A DNA stretch of 64,000 nucleotides from Kineosporia succinea (GTDB lineage: Bacteria; Actinomycetota; Actinomycetes; Actinomycetales; Kineosporiaceae), in NCBI RefSeq assembly GCF_030811555.1, contig NZ_JAUSQZ010000001.1:7747241-7811240 (forward strand). Reading direction: 5' to 3'. The notes under the pieces are model-generated. The model saw nothing but the letters and a program-made list of their open reading frames with translations. It was not told the origin of the DNA and did no database searches. Shown in pieces: positions 34,751 to 44,046 of the stretch. Each line of letters begins with the position of its first letter. The stretch's first letter is position 1. A program made the translations under genes and the position numbers.

Positions 34751-35087
34751 GCGAACTCCCCAAGGTCACGTCATCGGGCACTCGGCAAGATCCTTTTTAA
34801 CCCGATTTGCCCCACGAGCGCACGTCGACCGGGCCCCGGTGCGGCGTTACGCGGATCCTCGCCGGGGAGTTCAGTGAGAAGTGGCATAGCCGGGCGCGAA
34901 AAGGATTCTTGGGAACGGCCTGTTCGCGGCACAACGCCCGGCTAACCCGGTCCGGTCATCACCGCTGGTCAGCCGACCGTGGGCCCAGGCGGCCGGCCCG
35001 CGTCACCCGACCGGAGCGACGTTGGGCCTTGATGCGGTGCGGGAGTTGGATGCCGGGGCCGTGCAGCCGAGATCGTCAGGAGAACCC
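34751..35087. other. 337-base divergent promoter region
   Basis: Between the glycosyltransferase operon (minus) and the eroded gene at 35088 (plus). It contains an AT-rich TTTTTAACCCGATTTG patch at about 34793-34808, a likely promoter element for the glycosyltransferase. A GGGGAG lies a few nt before the GT start. No gene was seen. Confidence 0.5.
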
Positions 35088-35971
35088 GTGAACAAGCCGG
35101 CCCGCCGCACCGTCCTCGGGGGGCGCCGTACGTCGACGACGGCGGCGCCCACCAGGTGTTCGTGCCGGCCCTGCGCACGGACGTCGCGGGCACCTCCGGG
35201 GAGAACGGCACGACCGCGGGCACGTCGATCCCGATCGGTGAGTTCTTCGTGGCGAAGCCCTCGAACACCGTCGCCCAGATCAACGCGGCCCTGGCCACCA
35301 CCTCGTCGTACGCACTGGCGCGGATCGGGCCGAAGGGTGCCTCGGCGAGTCACGCGAGCAACCCGACGTCGCTGCACGACGTGTTCCTGCGCGCGGGCGG
35401 CCACAGCAGGGCCAGGGCCGAGCGCAGCCTGATCGTCAACAGCGACAACGTGATCGGCGACCATCTGTGGATCTGGCGGGCCGACCACGACGACGCGGGT
35501 GGTTCCACGATCGGCTGGACCGTGAACACCGCGAGGACCGGCCTCATCGTCAGCGGTGACGACGTGACCCTGTACGGCCTCTTCGTCGCGCACTACCAGG
35601 GCCTCAACACGCGCTGGGACGGTGAGCGCGGCCGGGTCTTCTTCTACCAGAACGAGATGCCGTACGACCCGCCGGACCAGGCCGCGTTCGTGAACGGCTC
35701 GGCGCGGGGCCTCCCGGCCTACCAGGTGGCCGACGACGTGAAGGAGCACGAGGCCTGGGGTCTGGGCAGCTACTGCTTCGTCAACGTCGACAGCTCGATC
35801 GTGGCCGACCGCGCGTTCCAGGTGCCGGAGACCGCGGGCGTGAGGCTGCACCACCTGGTCACCGTGTCGCTGGGCGGCAACCAGGGCACCATCGCGCAGA
35901 TCGTGAACGACCAGGGCGACAGCGCCGGGGGCGCGGGGGCGATGTCGGCGCGCCTCACCGAGTATCCCTGA
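35088..35971 (+). pseudogene. Eroded secreted beta-helix-type protein (adenylyl cyclase-annotated family)
   Basis: GTG 35088 opens MNKPARRTVLGG, a twin-Arg-like signal start, then the frame is lost. Two bases later in phase another frame carries GAPYVDDGGAHQVFVPALRT and continues to 35971 with C-terminal family text: SLHDVFLRAGGHSRARAERS, WIWRADHDDAGGSTIGWTVN, GRVFFYQNEMPYDPPDQAAF and EAWGLGSYCFVNVDSS. Intact relatives I know are about 600 residues or more, so the signal-proximal half is missing. A second in-frame deletion seems to join INAALATTSSYALARIGPKG, where relatives have ~60 extra residues. I read it as a decaying gene with two deletions. Confidence 0.75.
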
Positions 35972-35979
35972 GCGCTGCC

Positions 35980-36019
35980 GAACGGGGGACGCGTCGGGGC
36001 CCCGGTGCGTCCCCCGTTC
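35980..36019 (+). terminator. Hairpin after the eroded gene
   Basis: GAACGGGGGACGC (35980-35992) pairs with GCGTCCCCCGTTC (36007-36019). The upstream arm continues as GTCGGGG and matches 16 bases of the hairpin at 584-618, a recurring terminator module in this genome. Confidence 0.7.
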
Positions 36020-36055
36020 AGTTCCGCGGTTCGCTGCCTCAGGTGAGGATCACGA

Positions 36056-37354
36056 TCACCGGGTGTCCGGGACGGCGGGAACCGGCGCTTCCGGGTGGAG
36101 CTCCGGCGTCCCGGGGGCCTCCACCCTGCGCAGGAGCACCAGCAAGGGGCCCGCCATGGCGGTGGTCACCAGCGCCATCACGACCATCATGGTGAACAGC
36201 TGGGTGTCCAGGACACCCAGCTGGACACCGGCGTTCAGGATGATCAGCTCGGTCAGGCCGCGGGTGTTCATCAGGACGCCGAGCACACCGGCCTCGCGCC
36301 AGGGCATTCCCGCGGCCCGGGCCGGGACGCACGCCCCGATGAACTTGCCCGCGCAGGCGACCACCAGGATCGCGGCGAGCTCCAGGTAGTTGCGGGCACT
36401 GAGCGAGGCGATGTCGACGTTCAGCCCGGTGACGATGAAGAAGACCGGCAGCAGGACGGCCGTGGTGCCCTTGAGCAGCGGGCGCACCGGAACACTGCTC
36501 TCGTCGCGCGGCATCACGAAGCCCAGGACGAAGGCCCCGAAGATGGCGTGGATGCCGATCCAGGTCGTGGCGCACGCCGACAGGAACACGGCGGCGGCCA
36601 GCACCGGAAGGAGGTGCAGCAGCCCACCCCGGCGGGCGATGGCCGGCACCAGCACGGCCAGGAGCGGGCGCACGACGGCGAACATGACGATCAGATAGCC
36701 CACGGACAGCGCCAGGATCCCGAGCAGCTGCCCCTGCCCGCGGGCGGTGACCGTGGCCGAGACGAATGCCAGCAGGCACCAGGCGATCACGTCGTCCACG
36801 GCGGCACCGGCCAGCGCCAGAGCGCCCACCCGGGTGCGGAGCAGCCCGGAGTCGCCCAGGATCCGGGCCAGCACGGGGAACGCGGTGATCGCCATCGCCG
36901 CCCCGAGGAAGAACACGAAGCCCGTGTGATCGATGACCGCGCCGTTCACCACGTCGTGCTCGGGGTAGAGCACCAGCGCCAGCGCCGCCCCCAGCCCGAA
37001 GGCGACCAGGACCGAGAAACCCGACACGGCCCCGGCCGTGAGACGCCGCCCGGCCAGGAGACCACGGTTGAACTCCCAGCCGATCCCGAACATGAACAGC
37101 AGCAGACCGACGTTGGCCACCACCGACAGGCTCGAGCGGACCTCCGGCGGGAACAGGTGCCCGGGCAGGTCGCCGGGGAACAGCCCGAGCAGGCTGGGGC
37201 CGAGGGCGATGCCGGCGGCGATCTCCCCCAGCACCGGGGGCTGACCGAACCGGCGCGCCAGCCCGGCCAGCGCGGCGCCGACGAGGAGGATGACGGCGAC
37301 GGCGGTGAGCACGTGGGCCAGGGTCAGGTCGGCGGGCGTGGCGTGACTGTGCAC
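36056..37354 (-). CDS. Cation/proton antiporter (CPA2, NapA/KefB-like)
   Basis: A 432-residue membrane protein with about 12-13 hydrophobic segments. Family motifs are RFGQPPVLGEIAAGIALGPS, FMFGIGWEFNRGLLAGRR, AAMAITAFPVLARILGDSGL, ALAGAAVDDVIAWCLLAFVS (the paired Asp of the ion site), HAIFGAFVLGFVMPRD and GVLMNTRGLTELIILNAGVQ. No TrkA-N domain follows, so it is the short form. GTG at 37354 follows GGAGGGGAGC. It would exchange Na+ or K+ for H+ across the membrane. Whether it belongs to the adjacent biosynthetic locus is not clear. Confidence 0.92.
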   Translation of the reverse strand: MHSHATPADLTLAHVLTAVAVILLVGAALAGLARRFGQPPVLGEIAAGIALGPSLLGLFPGDLPGHLFPPEVRSSLSVVANVGLLLFMFGIGWEFNRGLLAGRRLTAGAVSGFSVLVAFGLGAALALVLYPEHDVVNGAVIDHTGFVFFLGAAMAITAFPVLARILGDSGLLRTRVGALALAGAAVDDVIAWCLLAFVSATVTARGQGQLLGILALSVGYLIVMFAVVRPLLAVLVPAIARRGGLLHLLPVLAAAVFLSACATTWIGIHAIFGAFVLGFVMPRDESSVPVRPLLKGTTAVLLPVFFIVTGLNVDIASLSARNYLELAAILVVACAGKFIGACVPARAAGMPWREAGVLGVLMNTRGLTELIILNAGVQLGVLDTQLFTMMVVMALVTTAMAGPLLVLLRRVEAPGTPELHPEAPVPAVPDTR

Positions 37355-37595
37355 GGCGGGCTCCCCTCCGGGAACGGATGTCCGGCGCTCCGGACCGGGA
37401 CGCAGCGCTCCGGCGGGGATTCCGGGATCGGGGCGACGTCGGGACGCCGCGGCCCCCCATTCTGCGCGACGACCCGCCGTCGCGCGGACCCCCGCCCCGA
37501 GGTCCTTCCCAGATCCGCGCTTTGCGGCGCCACCGGCCACTGCCGCTGTACTCCCGCTGTCCCGGAGGTACTTTCACGGGCCTCGCGCCTGTCTC

Positions 37596-38312
37596 GTGGA
37601 CCCCGTGACGTCGCACTGGTTCGAGAGATACGGACCGCCCGCCCCCGTCCGGCTGGTCTGCCTGCCCCACGCCGGAGGCGGGGCGAGTGTCTTCCAGCAC
37701 TGGCCCGGCCGGGTGCCCGGCCGTCTCGAGGTGATCGGCACCCGGCTGCCCGGCCGCGAGAGACGGCTGCGGGAAACCCCGCTCGAGGACTGGGACGAGG
37801 CGGTCACCGCCTTCGCGGACGCCGTGAACGGCCAGATCGAGCCGCCCTACGTCCTGTTCGGGCACAGCCTCGGCGCGATGCTCGCCTACCAGGCGACCGT
37901 CGCCCGTCTCACCCCGGCGCCGCTGAAACTCGTTCTGGCCGGTTGCCGTTCACCGGACGTGCCCAGCCTGCTCCCCCGCCTGCACGACCTCCCCGACCCC
38001 GAGCTCGCCGCCGGCCTGGGCGACCTGACGCAGACGCCGCCCGAGGTGCTCGCCGCACCGGCCCTGCGCCGGCTGTTCTTCCCGATGCTGCGGGCCGATC
38101 TCCGGCTGGCCGAGACCTGGCCCCCGGCAGAGGGTCTGACGGTACGGGTGCCCCTGGTGACGATCGGTGCGAGAGACGACCCGGTGGCCCCGGTCTGGTC
38201 GCAGGACGGCTGGAAGGCCCTGGCCGGGGCCGGCCTGACCCGGTTCGAGGTACCGGGGTCGCACTTCTTCGTGCACGACCCCGACACCTTCCGGGCCGCG
38301 CTAGAGACGTGA
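37596..38312 (+). CDS. Type II thioesterase
   Basis: A 238-residue alpha/beta hydrolase of the RifR/GrsT group that removes aberrant acyl or aminoacyl groups from carrier proteins, or releases them as product. Motifs are RLVCLPHAGGGASVFQHW, the nucleophile FGHSLGAMLAY, VPLVTIGARDDPVAP and the catalytic His in PGSHFFVHD. GTG 37596 or GTG 37605 may be the start. It converges on the ATP-grasp gene with a 12-nt overlap and marks the left side of the halogenation locus. With no other thioesterase present, it may be the release enzyme. Confidence 0.92.
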   Translation: MDPVTSHWFERYGPPAPVRLVCLPHAGGGASVFQHWPGRVPGRLEVIGTRLPGRERRLRETPLEDWDEAVTAFADAVNGQIEPPYVLFGHSLGAMLAYQATVARLTPAPLKLVLAGCRSPDVPSLLPRLHDLPDPELAAGLGDLTQTPPEVLAAPALRRLFFPMLRADLRLAETWPPAEGLTVRVPLVTIGARDDPVAPVWSQDGWKALAGAGLTRFEVPGSHFFVHDPDTFRAALET

Positions 38313-39788
38313 CCGGCTGCTCTCCCGGAGCTCTTCGGCCACCCGCCGGTACCCGGCCCGGGCGGCCGGGAGGGCCGTGGCCACGGAGATCACCCCCAGA
38401 CGCCCGATCTCCAGCGCGCCCAGCATGTACCCGAACGTCCCCGTGCGGCTCGCGTCGCTGAACGCGGTGCCGCTGCGCTCGAGGGCCCGGATCGCCGCCT
38501 CCGGATCGAGGGAGCGGTAGGCCGGGTCGATCAGGCGGTCGGTGGCGAAGTACACCCGGGGACGACCGTCGGGCGCCACGTACTCCTCGGCCGTCTCGTC
38601 GAAAGTCCCCTGCACCAAGGCATCGACGAAGAAGTAAGGGGCCGTGCCGCCCCCCATGCGCAGGTTCACCTCGACGGCGTGGTGCTGCCAGTGCGTCCCG
38701 GTGCGGGCCGAGACGAAGTCGACACTGACCAGGCCGGTGACCCCGGCCGCGGCCAGGGCCTGACCGGCCTGACCGGCCAGGCGGCGGATCTGACGCCGGT
38801 ACTCCGGCCGGGCCGGGAAGGTGGCCCCGGTGAAGATCTGCCGCTCCGGGCCACCGAGCACCTGGTCCTGGGTGGACACGACCCGCGCCTCCTGCCCGGG
38901 CACCAGCATCACCTGGGCCGACGGCGACGTCACCTCCTCGCCCTGCACGAAACACTCCACGGCGGCGCCGCACCGTTCGAGTTCCTGCCGGTAGTGCGCC
39001 CAGTCGTCGGGCGGGGAACCGTAGACGGCCCGGGACGGCAGCTCCCGGGCGATCCAGCGCACCAGCCCGGGGCCGGGTCCCGGAGCGCCGGCGAAGCTGA
39101 AGGTGGCGTTGCCGCTGGCGCCGAACCCCTCGTTCAGCTTGACCATCGCCGCCGCCAGATCGGGCTGTCGCGAGCGCAACTCGGCGAGCGCCCCCACCAC
39201 GTCACCCTCGTCGCGCAGGCCCTCGACGCCCTCCGCGACCGGTAGCCCGGCCGCCCGGAAGAACGTGCGGCCGCCGCTCTTGGTGCCCAGCACCGCCAGG
39301 TCCGGATCGGGGGCGAACAGCGGGACCCCCAGCTCCAGGGCCAGGGAACGCTCTTGCGGGGAGCCGTTGAACGCGATGATCAGGGCGTCGGCCGGGTCGC
39401 CGATCGCCTGCCGCAACCGGTGCACGAGTGCCGGGCTGCGCCGGATCTTCACGGTGAGCGGAACCGGGTCGGGGTCGTCACACGGTAAAAGGGTCAGGCG
39501 GCGCCAGGATTCGGCATCCGGTGCCATCAGTTGCAGGGAGTAGCGCAGGAACGCCGGATCGATGCCGACGCTGCTGAGGAACACCACACGCCCGCCCGGG
39601 CGGCGCAGTTTCCGCAGGGCGTAGAGCATGCGCTCCTCGTAGTGCATGACGCCGGGTATCTTCGCCAGCCCCGCTGCACCGAGCGTCATGCTCGGCAGCA
39701 CCACCAGGGTTCCCGGGCCGGGTTCGGCGAACGGATGGCGCATGGCCCGCTGAAGCATCCGAAACTGTTGCTGTTCAGCATTTTCCAC
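38301..39788 (-). CDS. PGM1-like ATP-grasp peptide ligase
   Basis: A 495-residue protein resembling pheganomycin ligase PGM1. A pre-ATP-grasp domain (about 25-180; GTLVVLPSMTLGAAGLAKIP, GRVVFLSSVGIDPAFLRYSL) is followed by an ATP-grasp core: LGTKSGGRTFFRAAGLPVAE, MVKLNEGFGASGNATFSF and the metal-binding HHAVEVNLRMGGG. Such enzymes use ATP to join a carboxylate to an amine, making peptide bonds without carrier proteins. GTG at 39788 has GGAAGCAGG upstream. It is divergent from the adenylation gene and shares its promoter region, so it is the best candidate for coupling the halogenated amino acid to a peptide or another amino acid. Confidence 0.88.
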   Translation of the reverse strand: MENAEQQQFRMLQRAMRHPFAEPGPGTLVVLPSMTLGAAGLAKIPGVMHYEERMLYALRKLRRPGGRVVFLSSVGIDPAFLRYSLQLMAPDAESWRRLTLLPCDDPDPVPLTVKIRRSPALVHRLRQAIGDPADALIIAFNGSPQERSLALELGVPLFAPDPDLAVLGTKSGGRTFFRAAGLPVAEGVEGLRDEGDVVGALAELRSRQPDLAAAMVKLNEGFGASGNATFSFAGAPGPGPGLVRWIARELPSRAVYGSPPDDWAHYRQELERCGAAVECFVQGEEVTSPSAQVMLVPGQEARVVSTQDQVLGGPERQIFTGATFPARPEYRRQIRRLAGQAGQALAAAGVTGLVSVDFVSARTGTHWQHHAVEVNLRMGGGTAPYFFVDALVQGTFDETAEEYVAPDGRPRVYFATDRLIDPAYRSLDPEAAIRALERSGTAFSDASRTGTFGYMLGALEIGRLGVISVATALPAARAGYRRVAEELRESSRSRL

Positions 39789-39901
39789 CGGAGCACCTGC
39801 TTCCGTGACGGTATCGGCCGGAGGCCGGCCACCCGATCGCACGCCTGCGCGAGCGGCCCGCGCGACCGGCCTGGACAACGCTTTGTCTCATTCAGATTAC
39901 A

Positions 39902-39931
39902 TTGACCTTTCGGACATCTCGGACCTAGGGT
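39902..39931 (+). promoter_or_regulatory. Candidate promoter of the halogenation operon
   Basis: TTGACC (39902-39907) and TAGGGT (39926-39931) with an 18-nt spacer, in the AT-rich part of the 273-bp gap between the ligase and adenylation genes. It gives a ~125-nt leader before ATG 40062. By-eye assignment. Confidence 0.4.
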
Positions 39932-40061
39932 TTGGTTGCGCCTGTCAGAGGCCCCTTTTCAGGGATTCCTCGCAACTCCCCTCGTTCCCGGTGACACCTG
40001 CGACTGTCCGGGAACCGCCGCAGACACAGGATCACCTCGACCGGAAAGGCCCGGTGGATCG

Positions 40062-41927
40062 ATGAGCACCTTAGCCGAGAGCGCACCCGCGGGCGCCGAA
40101 GACCATCTGCTCACCCAGTTCGGCGCCGTGGTGTCCCGGCACCCCGGGCGCCGGGCGGTCTCCGCTCCCGACGGCGATCTCACCTACGCCGAGCTCGACC
40201 GGGCCGCCTCCGCCCTGGCCACCCGCCTGCGCCGGGCCGGGGTCGGCCGCGACAGCGTCGTGCCAGTGATCGCCGAAGCCGGAACCACGCTGCTCACAGC
40301 ACTTCTGGCGGTGGTCAAGGCGGGTGGCGCATACCTCCCGATCGATCCGGCGAACCCTCCGGAGCGGATCCGGCGGCTGGTCACGACCTCCCGGGCGGCG
40401 GTCGTGGTGGCCACCGCCACCACCCGCGCCGGGCTCCCCGCCGACGAGCACCTGCAGGTCGTCGACCCCGCCGGGGCCGGTGAGCCGGCCGGGGCCGACC
40501 CCACCGGCCCACCGGCTCCGCTCTCCCCCCACGACCTGGCCTACGTGATCCACACCTCCGGCTCGACCGGTGAGCCCAAGGCCGTGGCGGTCGAGCACGC
40601 GAGCGTGGCCCGGCTGCTCACCGTCACCCGCTCCCTGTTCGACCTCGACGAGAACGACGTCTGGACGATGTTCCACTCGGCCGCCTTCGACTTCTCGGTC
40701 TGGGAGATCTGGGGCGCCTGGACCACCGGCGCCCGGCTCGTGGTGGTGCCGTACGAGATCTCCCGCTCCCCGGAACGGTTCTGGCGCCTGGTCTCCGACC
40801 AGGGGGTCACCGTTCTCAGCCAGACCCCCTCCGCGTTCCGGCAGTTCATCGCCAGCGATGCGAACCTGTCACCCCGGCACGACGATTCACTCCTGGAGCT
40901 GCGCCTGGTCGTCCTCGGTGGGGAGCGGCTCGACGTGGAGATGCTGCGCCCCTGGTTCGAGCGGCACAGCTCCGACCGCCCCCGTGTGGTCAACATGTTC
41001 GGCATCACCGAGACCACCGTGCACGCCACCCACCGGTTCGTGCGTCCGGGCGACCTGAACGAGCCGGCGATCAGCCCGATCGGCGAACCGCTGCCCCACC
41101 TCGGTTTCCACCTGCTCGACGAGCAGGGCCGGCCGGTCCCCACCGGGCAACCCGGCGAACTGTACGTCTCGGGTGCCGGTCTGGCCCGGGGATACCTGCA
41201 CCGGCCCGACCTCACCGGCCAGCGCTTCCTGACCCTCGACTCCGGCCTGCGGGTCTACCGCACCGGAGACCGGATGCGCCGCACCCCAACCGGTTACGAA
41301 TACCTGGGCCGCACCGACGACCAGCTGTCGGTCCGCGGGTTCCGGATCGAGCCCCAGGAGGTCGAGGCCGCCCTCACCGTCCTGCCCGAGGTGGGCGCGG
41401 CGGTGGTCGGCACCTCCGAGCACGGCCCCGGCGACGTCCGGCTCGTCGCCCGCATCGTGCCCCCGGCGGGCACCGCTCCCGACGAGACGTGGTGGGAACC
41501 CCTGCGCCCGCGGCTGCTGGCCCGGGCCGCGGCCTCCCTCCCCCGGCACATGCGCCCCTCCACCTACCTGCCCGCGGCCCGGATCCCGCTCACCCCCAAC
41601 GGCAAGGCCGACCGCAACGCCGTGGCGGCAGAAGACCTCGACGGCCCGCGGGCGCACCACGAGCCCGGCCCCGAGATCGAGGCCGGCATCGCCACGGTCT
41701 GGCAGAAGATCCTGGGCATCAGCCATTTCGGCCCGCACGACGACTTCTTCGACCTGGGCGGCACCTCGCTCAGTGTCCTGCGCATGTTCGAACAGGTGAA
41801 CAGCACGTTCGCCACCGACCTCGACCTGACGGTCCTGATCGACGGGGTCACCGTCGCCGCGCTGGCCGACCGGGTCGAGACAGCCCGCACCACCCGAAAC
41901 GAGCTGGCGGAGGCCGAGACCCGATGA
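40062..41927 (+). CDS. NRPS adenylation-carrier didomain, predicted threonine (SyrB1-like)
   Basis: A 621-residue A-PCP protein. A-domain motifs are [32 protein letters not shown] (A3), [12 protein letters not shown] (A4), [15 protein letters not shown] (A5), [20 protein letters not shown] (A6), YRTGDRMRR (A7), [13 protein letters not shown] (A8) and [10 protein letters not shown] (A10 Lys). By eye the specificity residues read D-F-W-S-V-G-M-V-H-K, close to the threonine code DFWNIGMVHK. The carrier domain has [10 protein letters not shown] with Ser569 for phosphopantetheine. Codon 4 is TTA (40071-40073). It starts a five-gene coupled operon, as SyrB1 does before SyrB2. Confidence 0.95.
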   Translation: MSTLAESAPAGAEDHLLTQFGAVVSRHPGRRAVSAPDGDLTYAELDRAASALATRLRRAGVGRDSVVPVIAEAGTTLLTALLAVVKAGGAYLPIDPANPPERIRRLVTTSRAAVVVATATTRAGLPADEHLQVVDPAGAGEPAGADPTGPPAPLSPHDLAYVIHTSGSTGEPKAVAVEHASVARLLTVTRSLFDLDENDVWTMFHSAAFDFSVWEIWGAWTTGARLVVVPYEISRSPERFWRLVSDQGVTVLSQTPSAFRQFIASDANLSPRHDDSLLELRLVVLGGERLDVEMLRPWFERHSSDRPRVVNMFGITETTVHATHRFVRPGDLNEPAISPIGEPLPHLGFHLLDEQGRPVPTGQPGELYVSGAGLARGYLHRPDLTGQRFLTLDSGLRVYRTGDRMRRTPTGYEYLGRTDDQLSVRGFRIEPQEVEAALTVLPEVGAAVVGTSEHGPGDVRLVARIVPPAGTAPDETWWEPLRPRLLARAAASLPRHMRPSTYLPAARIPLTPNGKADRNAVAAEDLDGPRAHHEPGPEIEAGIATVWQKILGISHFGPHDDFFDLGGTSLSVLRMFEQVNSTFATDLDLTVLIDGVTVAALADRVETARTTRNELAEAETR

Positions 41928-42868
41928 CCACCCAGACATCCCCTTACTCCCTGTCCGACAGCGAGCTGCAGCACTTCCAGGCCAACGGTTTCGTCGGCCC
42001 CTTCACCCTGTACGACCGGGAGGAGATGAAGCAGATCTGGCGCCGCAAGCGCATCGAGCTGATGGATCGCTCAGCCGCCGTCTACCAGGACGAGGCGGCG
42101 AAGTCCGGCGCCACGAACATCGCCAACTACGACCGGCACCTCGACGACGACTTCCTGGCCGACCACATCAGCCGGCCCGAGATCGTCGGCCGGGTCGCCA
42201 GCATCCTCGGGCCCGACGTGCTGTGCTGGCGCTCGGAGTTCTTTCCCAAGTACCCCGGCGACGAGGGCACCGACTGGCACCAGGCCGACACCTTCGCCAA
42301 CGCCTCCGGCACCCCGCAGATCCTGTGGCCGAACGGCTCGGACTTCGGGGGAACCATCACCGTGTGGTGCGCCTTCACCGACGCCCTGATCGAGACCGGG
42401 TGCCTGCAGTTCATCCCGGGCACGCACCAGAGCATGAACTACGACGAGACCAAGAAGATGCACTACGACCCGGCCCAGTCGAACGTCGAGAAAGACGGTG
42501 TCCGGAGGGGATTCTTCGGCTACGACTACCGCGAGCTCCAGGTCGACCCGGACTGGAAGCCCGACGAGTCCCAGGCCCGCTCGATGGAGATGCACGCCGG
42601 GCAGTTCATCGTGTTCTGGTCCACGCTGATGCACGCCTCACACCCGCACGCCGGGCTCTCCCAGCAGATGCGCCTGGGGTTCGCCGGGCGGTACGTGCCG
42701 ACCTCGGTGCGCGTCTATCCCGACACCGAGGAGATCCAGGAGTACGGCGGTCAGGTCAGCCTCGAGCGCTACGGCGCGGTGCTGGTGCACGGTGAAGACA
42801 CCTACGGGCACAACCGCCTGGCCACCGAGACCACCCGGGGCCACGCCTTCGGCGTCCACGCACGATGA
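41924..42868 (+). CDS. SyrB2-type non-haem Fe(II)/2-oxoglutarate halogenase
   Basis: A 314-residue enzyme of the phytanoyl-CoA dioxygenase fold. It matches SyrB2 along its full length from memory: [80 protein letters not shown] and [18 protein letters not shown]. The facial triad reads His119-x-Ala121 ... His237. The Asp of hydroxylases is Ala, which frees a site for chloride, so halogenation rather than hydroxylation is expected. Expected reaction: chlorination of the gamma-methyl of threonine on the carrier of the previous protein. Start ATG overlaps the preceding stop by 4 nt. Confidence 0.96.
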   Translation: MTTQTSPYSLSDSELQHFQANGFVGPFTLYDREEMKQIWRRKRIELMDRSAAVYQDEAAKSGATNIANYDRHLDDDFLADHISRPEIVGRVASILGPDVLCWRSEFFPKYPGDEGTDWHQADTFANASGTPQILWPNGSDFGGTITVWCAFTDALIETGCLQFIPGTHQSMNYDETKKMHYDPAQSNVEKDGVRRGFFGYDYRELQVDPDWKPDESQARSMEMHAGQFIVFWSTLMHASHPHAGLSQQMRLGFAGRYVPTSVRVYPDTEEIQEYGGQVSLERYGAVLVHGEDTYGHNRLATETTRGHAFGVHAR

Positions 42869-44046
42869 GCGCGGCGGAGAGCGTCGACGACAGCGCATCC
42901 CGCACGGCCGCCGCCGTCCTCGACGTGGCTCCGCTGCTGCACGCCCTGGGCACCCCCCAGCGGGTGCACCTGACGGGTCTGCCCCCGACCGGGCGGGCCC
43001 GTCAGCAGGCCCAGGAACTCCTGTCCTCGGTCACCGGCGACGACTCACTCGTGGTCACGCCCGACGCCCAGGGGCATTCCGCGGCCGAGCTCATCATCGG
43101 CCGGCGGCTGAACCGGGCGATCCCCTTCCCGGTCGGTCCGGTCGGTCCGGTCGATCCGGCCGGTCCGGCCGGTCCGGCGGGCGTCCGGGCCCAGCGCGTC
43201 CCCCGGGAAGTGGAAACCTCCGACGGCTCGGTGCTGCGGTGCTACGTCTCCGGCCCCCGCACCGGCCGCCCGGTGCTGCTCGTGGGCGCCTGCGGTATGC
43301 CGGTCGGGCTGGTCGGGGGCTGGGTGCGGCACCTGTCCCGCGAGCACCGGGTGATCACGTGGGAGAGCCGGGGGCTGTTCGGGCAGCTCTCCGACCCCGG
43401 GTTCGACGGCCGCGGCCAGGACCTCACCGCCCAGGCCGGTGACGTGCTCAGCGTCCTGTCCGCGTTCGACCTCGACGACGTGCACCTGGCCGGCCTGTGC
43501 GGCGGGGCGGCGATCGCGCTGGAGGCGGCCGGGCACTCCGCGCGGGTGCGCTCGGTGAGCCTGTGGCACGGCGACTACGAGCTGGGCGGCGACGCCGCGA
43601 AGACCCCGCACCAGCACGACATGCAGGCGCTCCTGGTGCAGGCCGGGCGCAGCCGCGAGAAGGCCGGCGCCCTGCAGCGGCTGTTCCGGCGCCCCTCCAC
43701 GCTGGCCGCGCTGCGCGACGACATCGCCCACCACCTCTACTACCCCTACGCCACCGCCGAGCTGCTGTACCGGTACGGCCGGCTGAACGGAGCGATCATG
43801 ACCACCGACTGCCGCCCGCTGCTGGCCCGGGTCACCCAGCCCACCCTGGTCGTGACCGGTCCCGACGACCACACCGCGCATCCCGACGGCTCCCGGTACG
43901 TGTCGGCGCACCTGAGGCGGGCCCGGCTGGTCGAGCTGGCGCACCACGACCACCTCGCCGCTTTCGACGCGGGGCCCCAGATCCTCTCCCTGGCCGACGA
44001 TTTTCTCGCCTCAGACACCCCGGCCGCCGAGAGGAGCAGCCGTTGA
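42865..44046 (+). CDS. SyrC/CmaE-type aminoacyl-carrier transferase (alpha/beta hydrolase with Cys nucleophile)
   Basis: A 393-residue protein. An N-terminal ~110-residue segment ends in a short Pro/Val/Gly repeat ([17 protein letters not shown]). An alpha/beta hydrolase follows: [20 protein letters not shown], the nucleophile elbow [12 protein letters not shown] with Cys212 instead of Ser, the acid region [14 protein letters not shown] and the His region [12 protein letters not shown]. SyrC and CmaE use this Cys to carry the chlorinated aminoacyl group from one carrier protein to another. Here it would move the group from Ser569 of the A-PCP protein to Ser582 of the FkbM-carrier protein. ATGA overlap with the halogenase gene. 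Confidence 0.92.
   Translation: MSAAESVDDSASRTAAAVLDVAPLLHALGTPQRVHLTGLPPTGRARQQAQELLSSVTGDDSLVVTPDAQGHSAAELIIGRRLNRAIPFPVGPVGPVDPAGPAGPAGVRAQRVPREVETSDGSVLRCYVSGPRTGRPVLLVGACGMPVGLVGGWVRHLSREHRVITWESRGLFGQLSDPGFDGRGQDLTAQAGDVLSVLSAFDLDDVHLAGLCGGAAIALEAAGHSARVRSVSLWHGDYELGGDAAKTPHQHDMQALLVQAGRSREKAGALQRLFRRPSTLAALRDDIAHHLYYPYATAELLYRYGRLNGAIMTTDCRPLLARVTQPTLVVTGPDDHTAHPDGSRYVSAHLRRARLVELAHHDHLAAFDAGPQILSLADDFLASDTPAAERSSR

Noticed and set aside
35156-35971. Intact gene starting at GTG 35156
   Set aside because: Family-like residues (YVDDGGAHQ) continue upstream in the same frame and the full family is much longer with a signal peptide, so this is the remainder of a damaged gene.
36056-37354. 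Antiporter as self-resistance gene of the halogenation locus
   Set aside because: It has all features of a general CPA2 cation/proton antiporter and is on the opposite strand; nothing links it to the product.
39789-40061. Hidden precursor peptide for the PGM1-like ligase
   Set aside because: I read both strands of this gap for a start with a ribosome site and a short ORF; none with protein-like composition was found.
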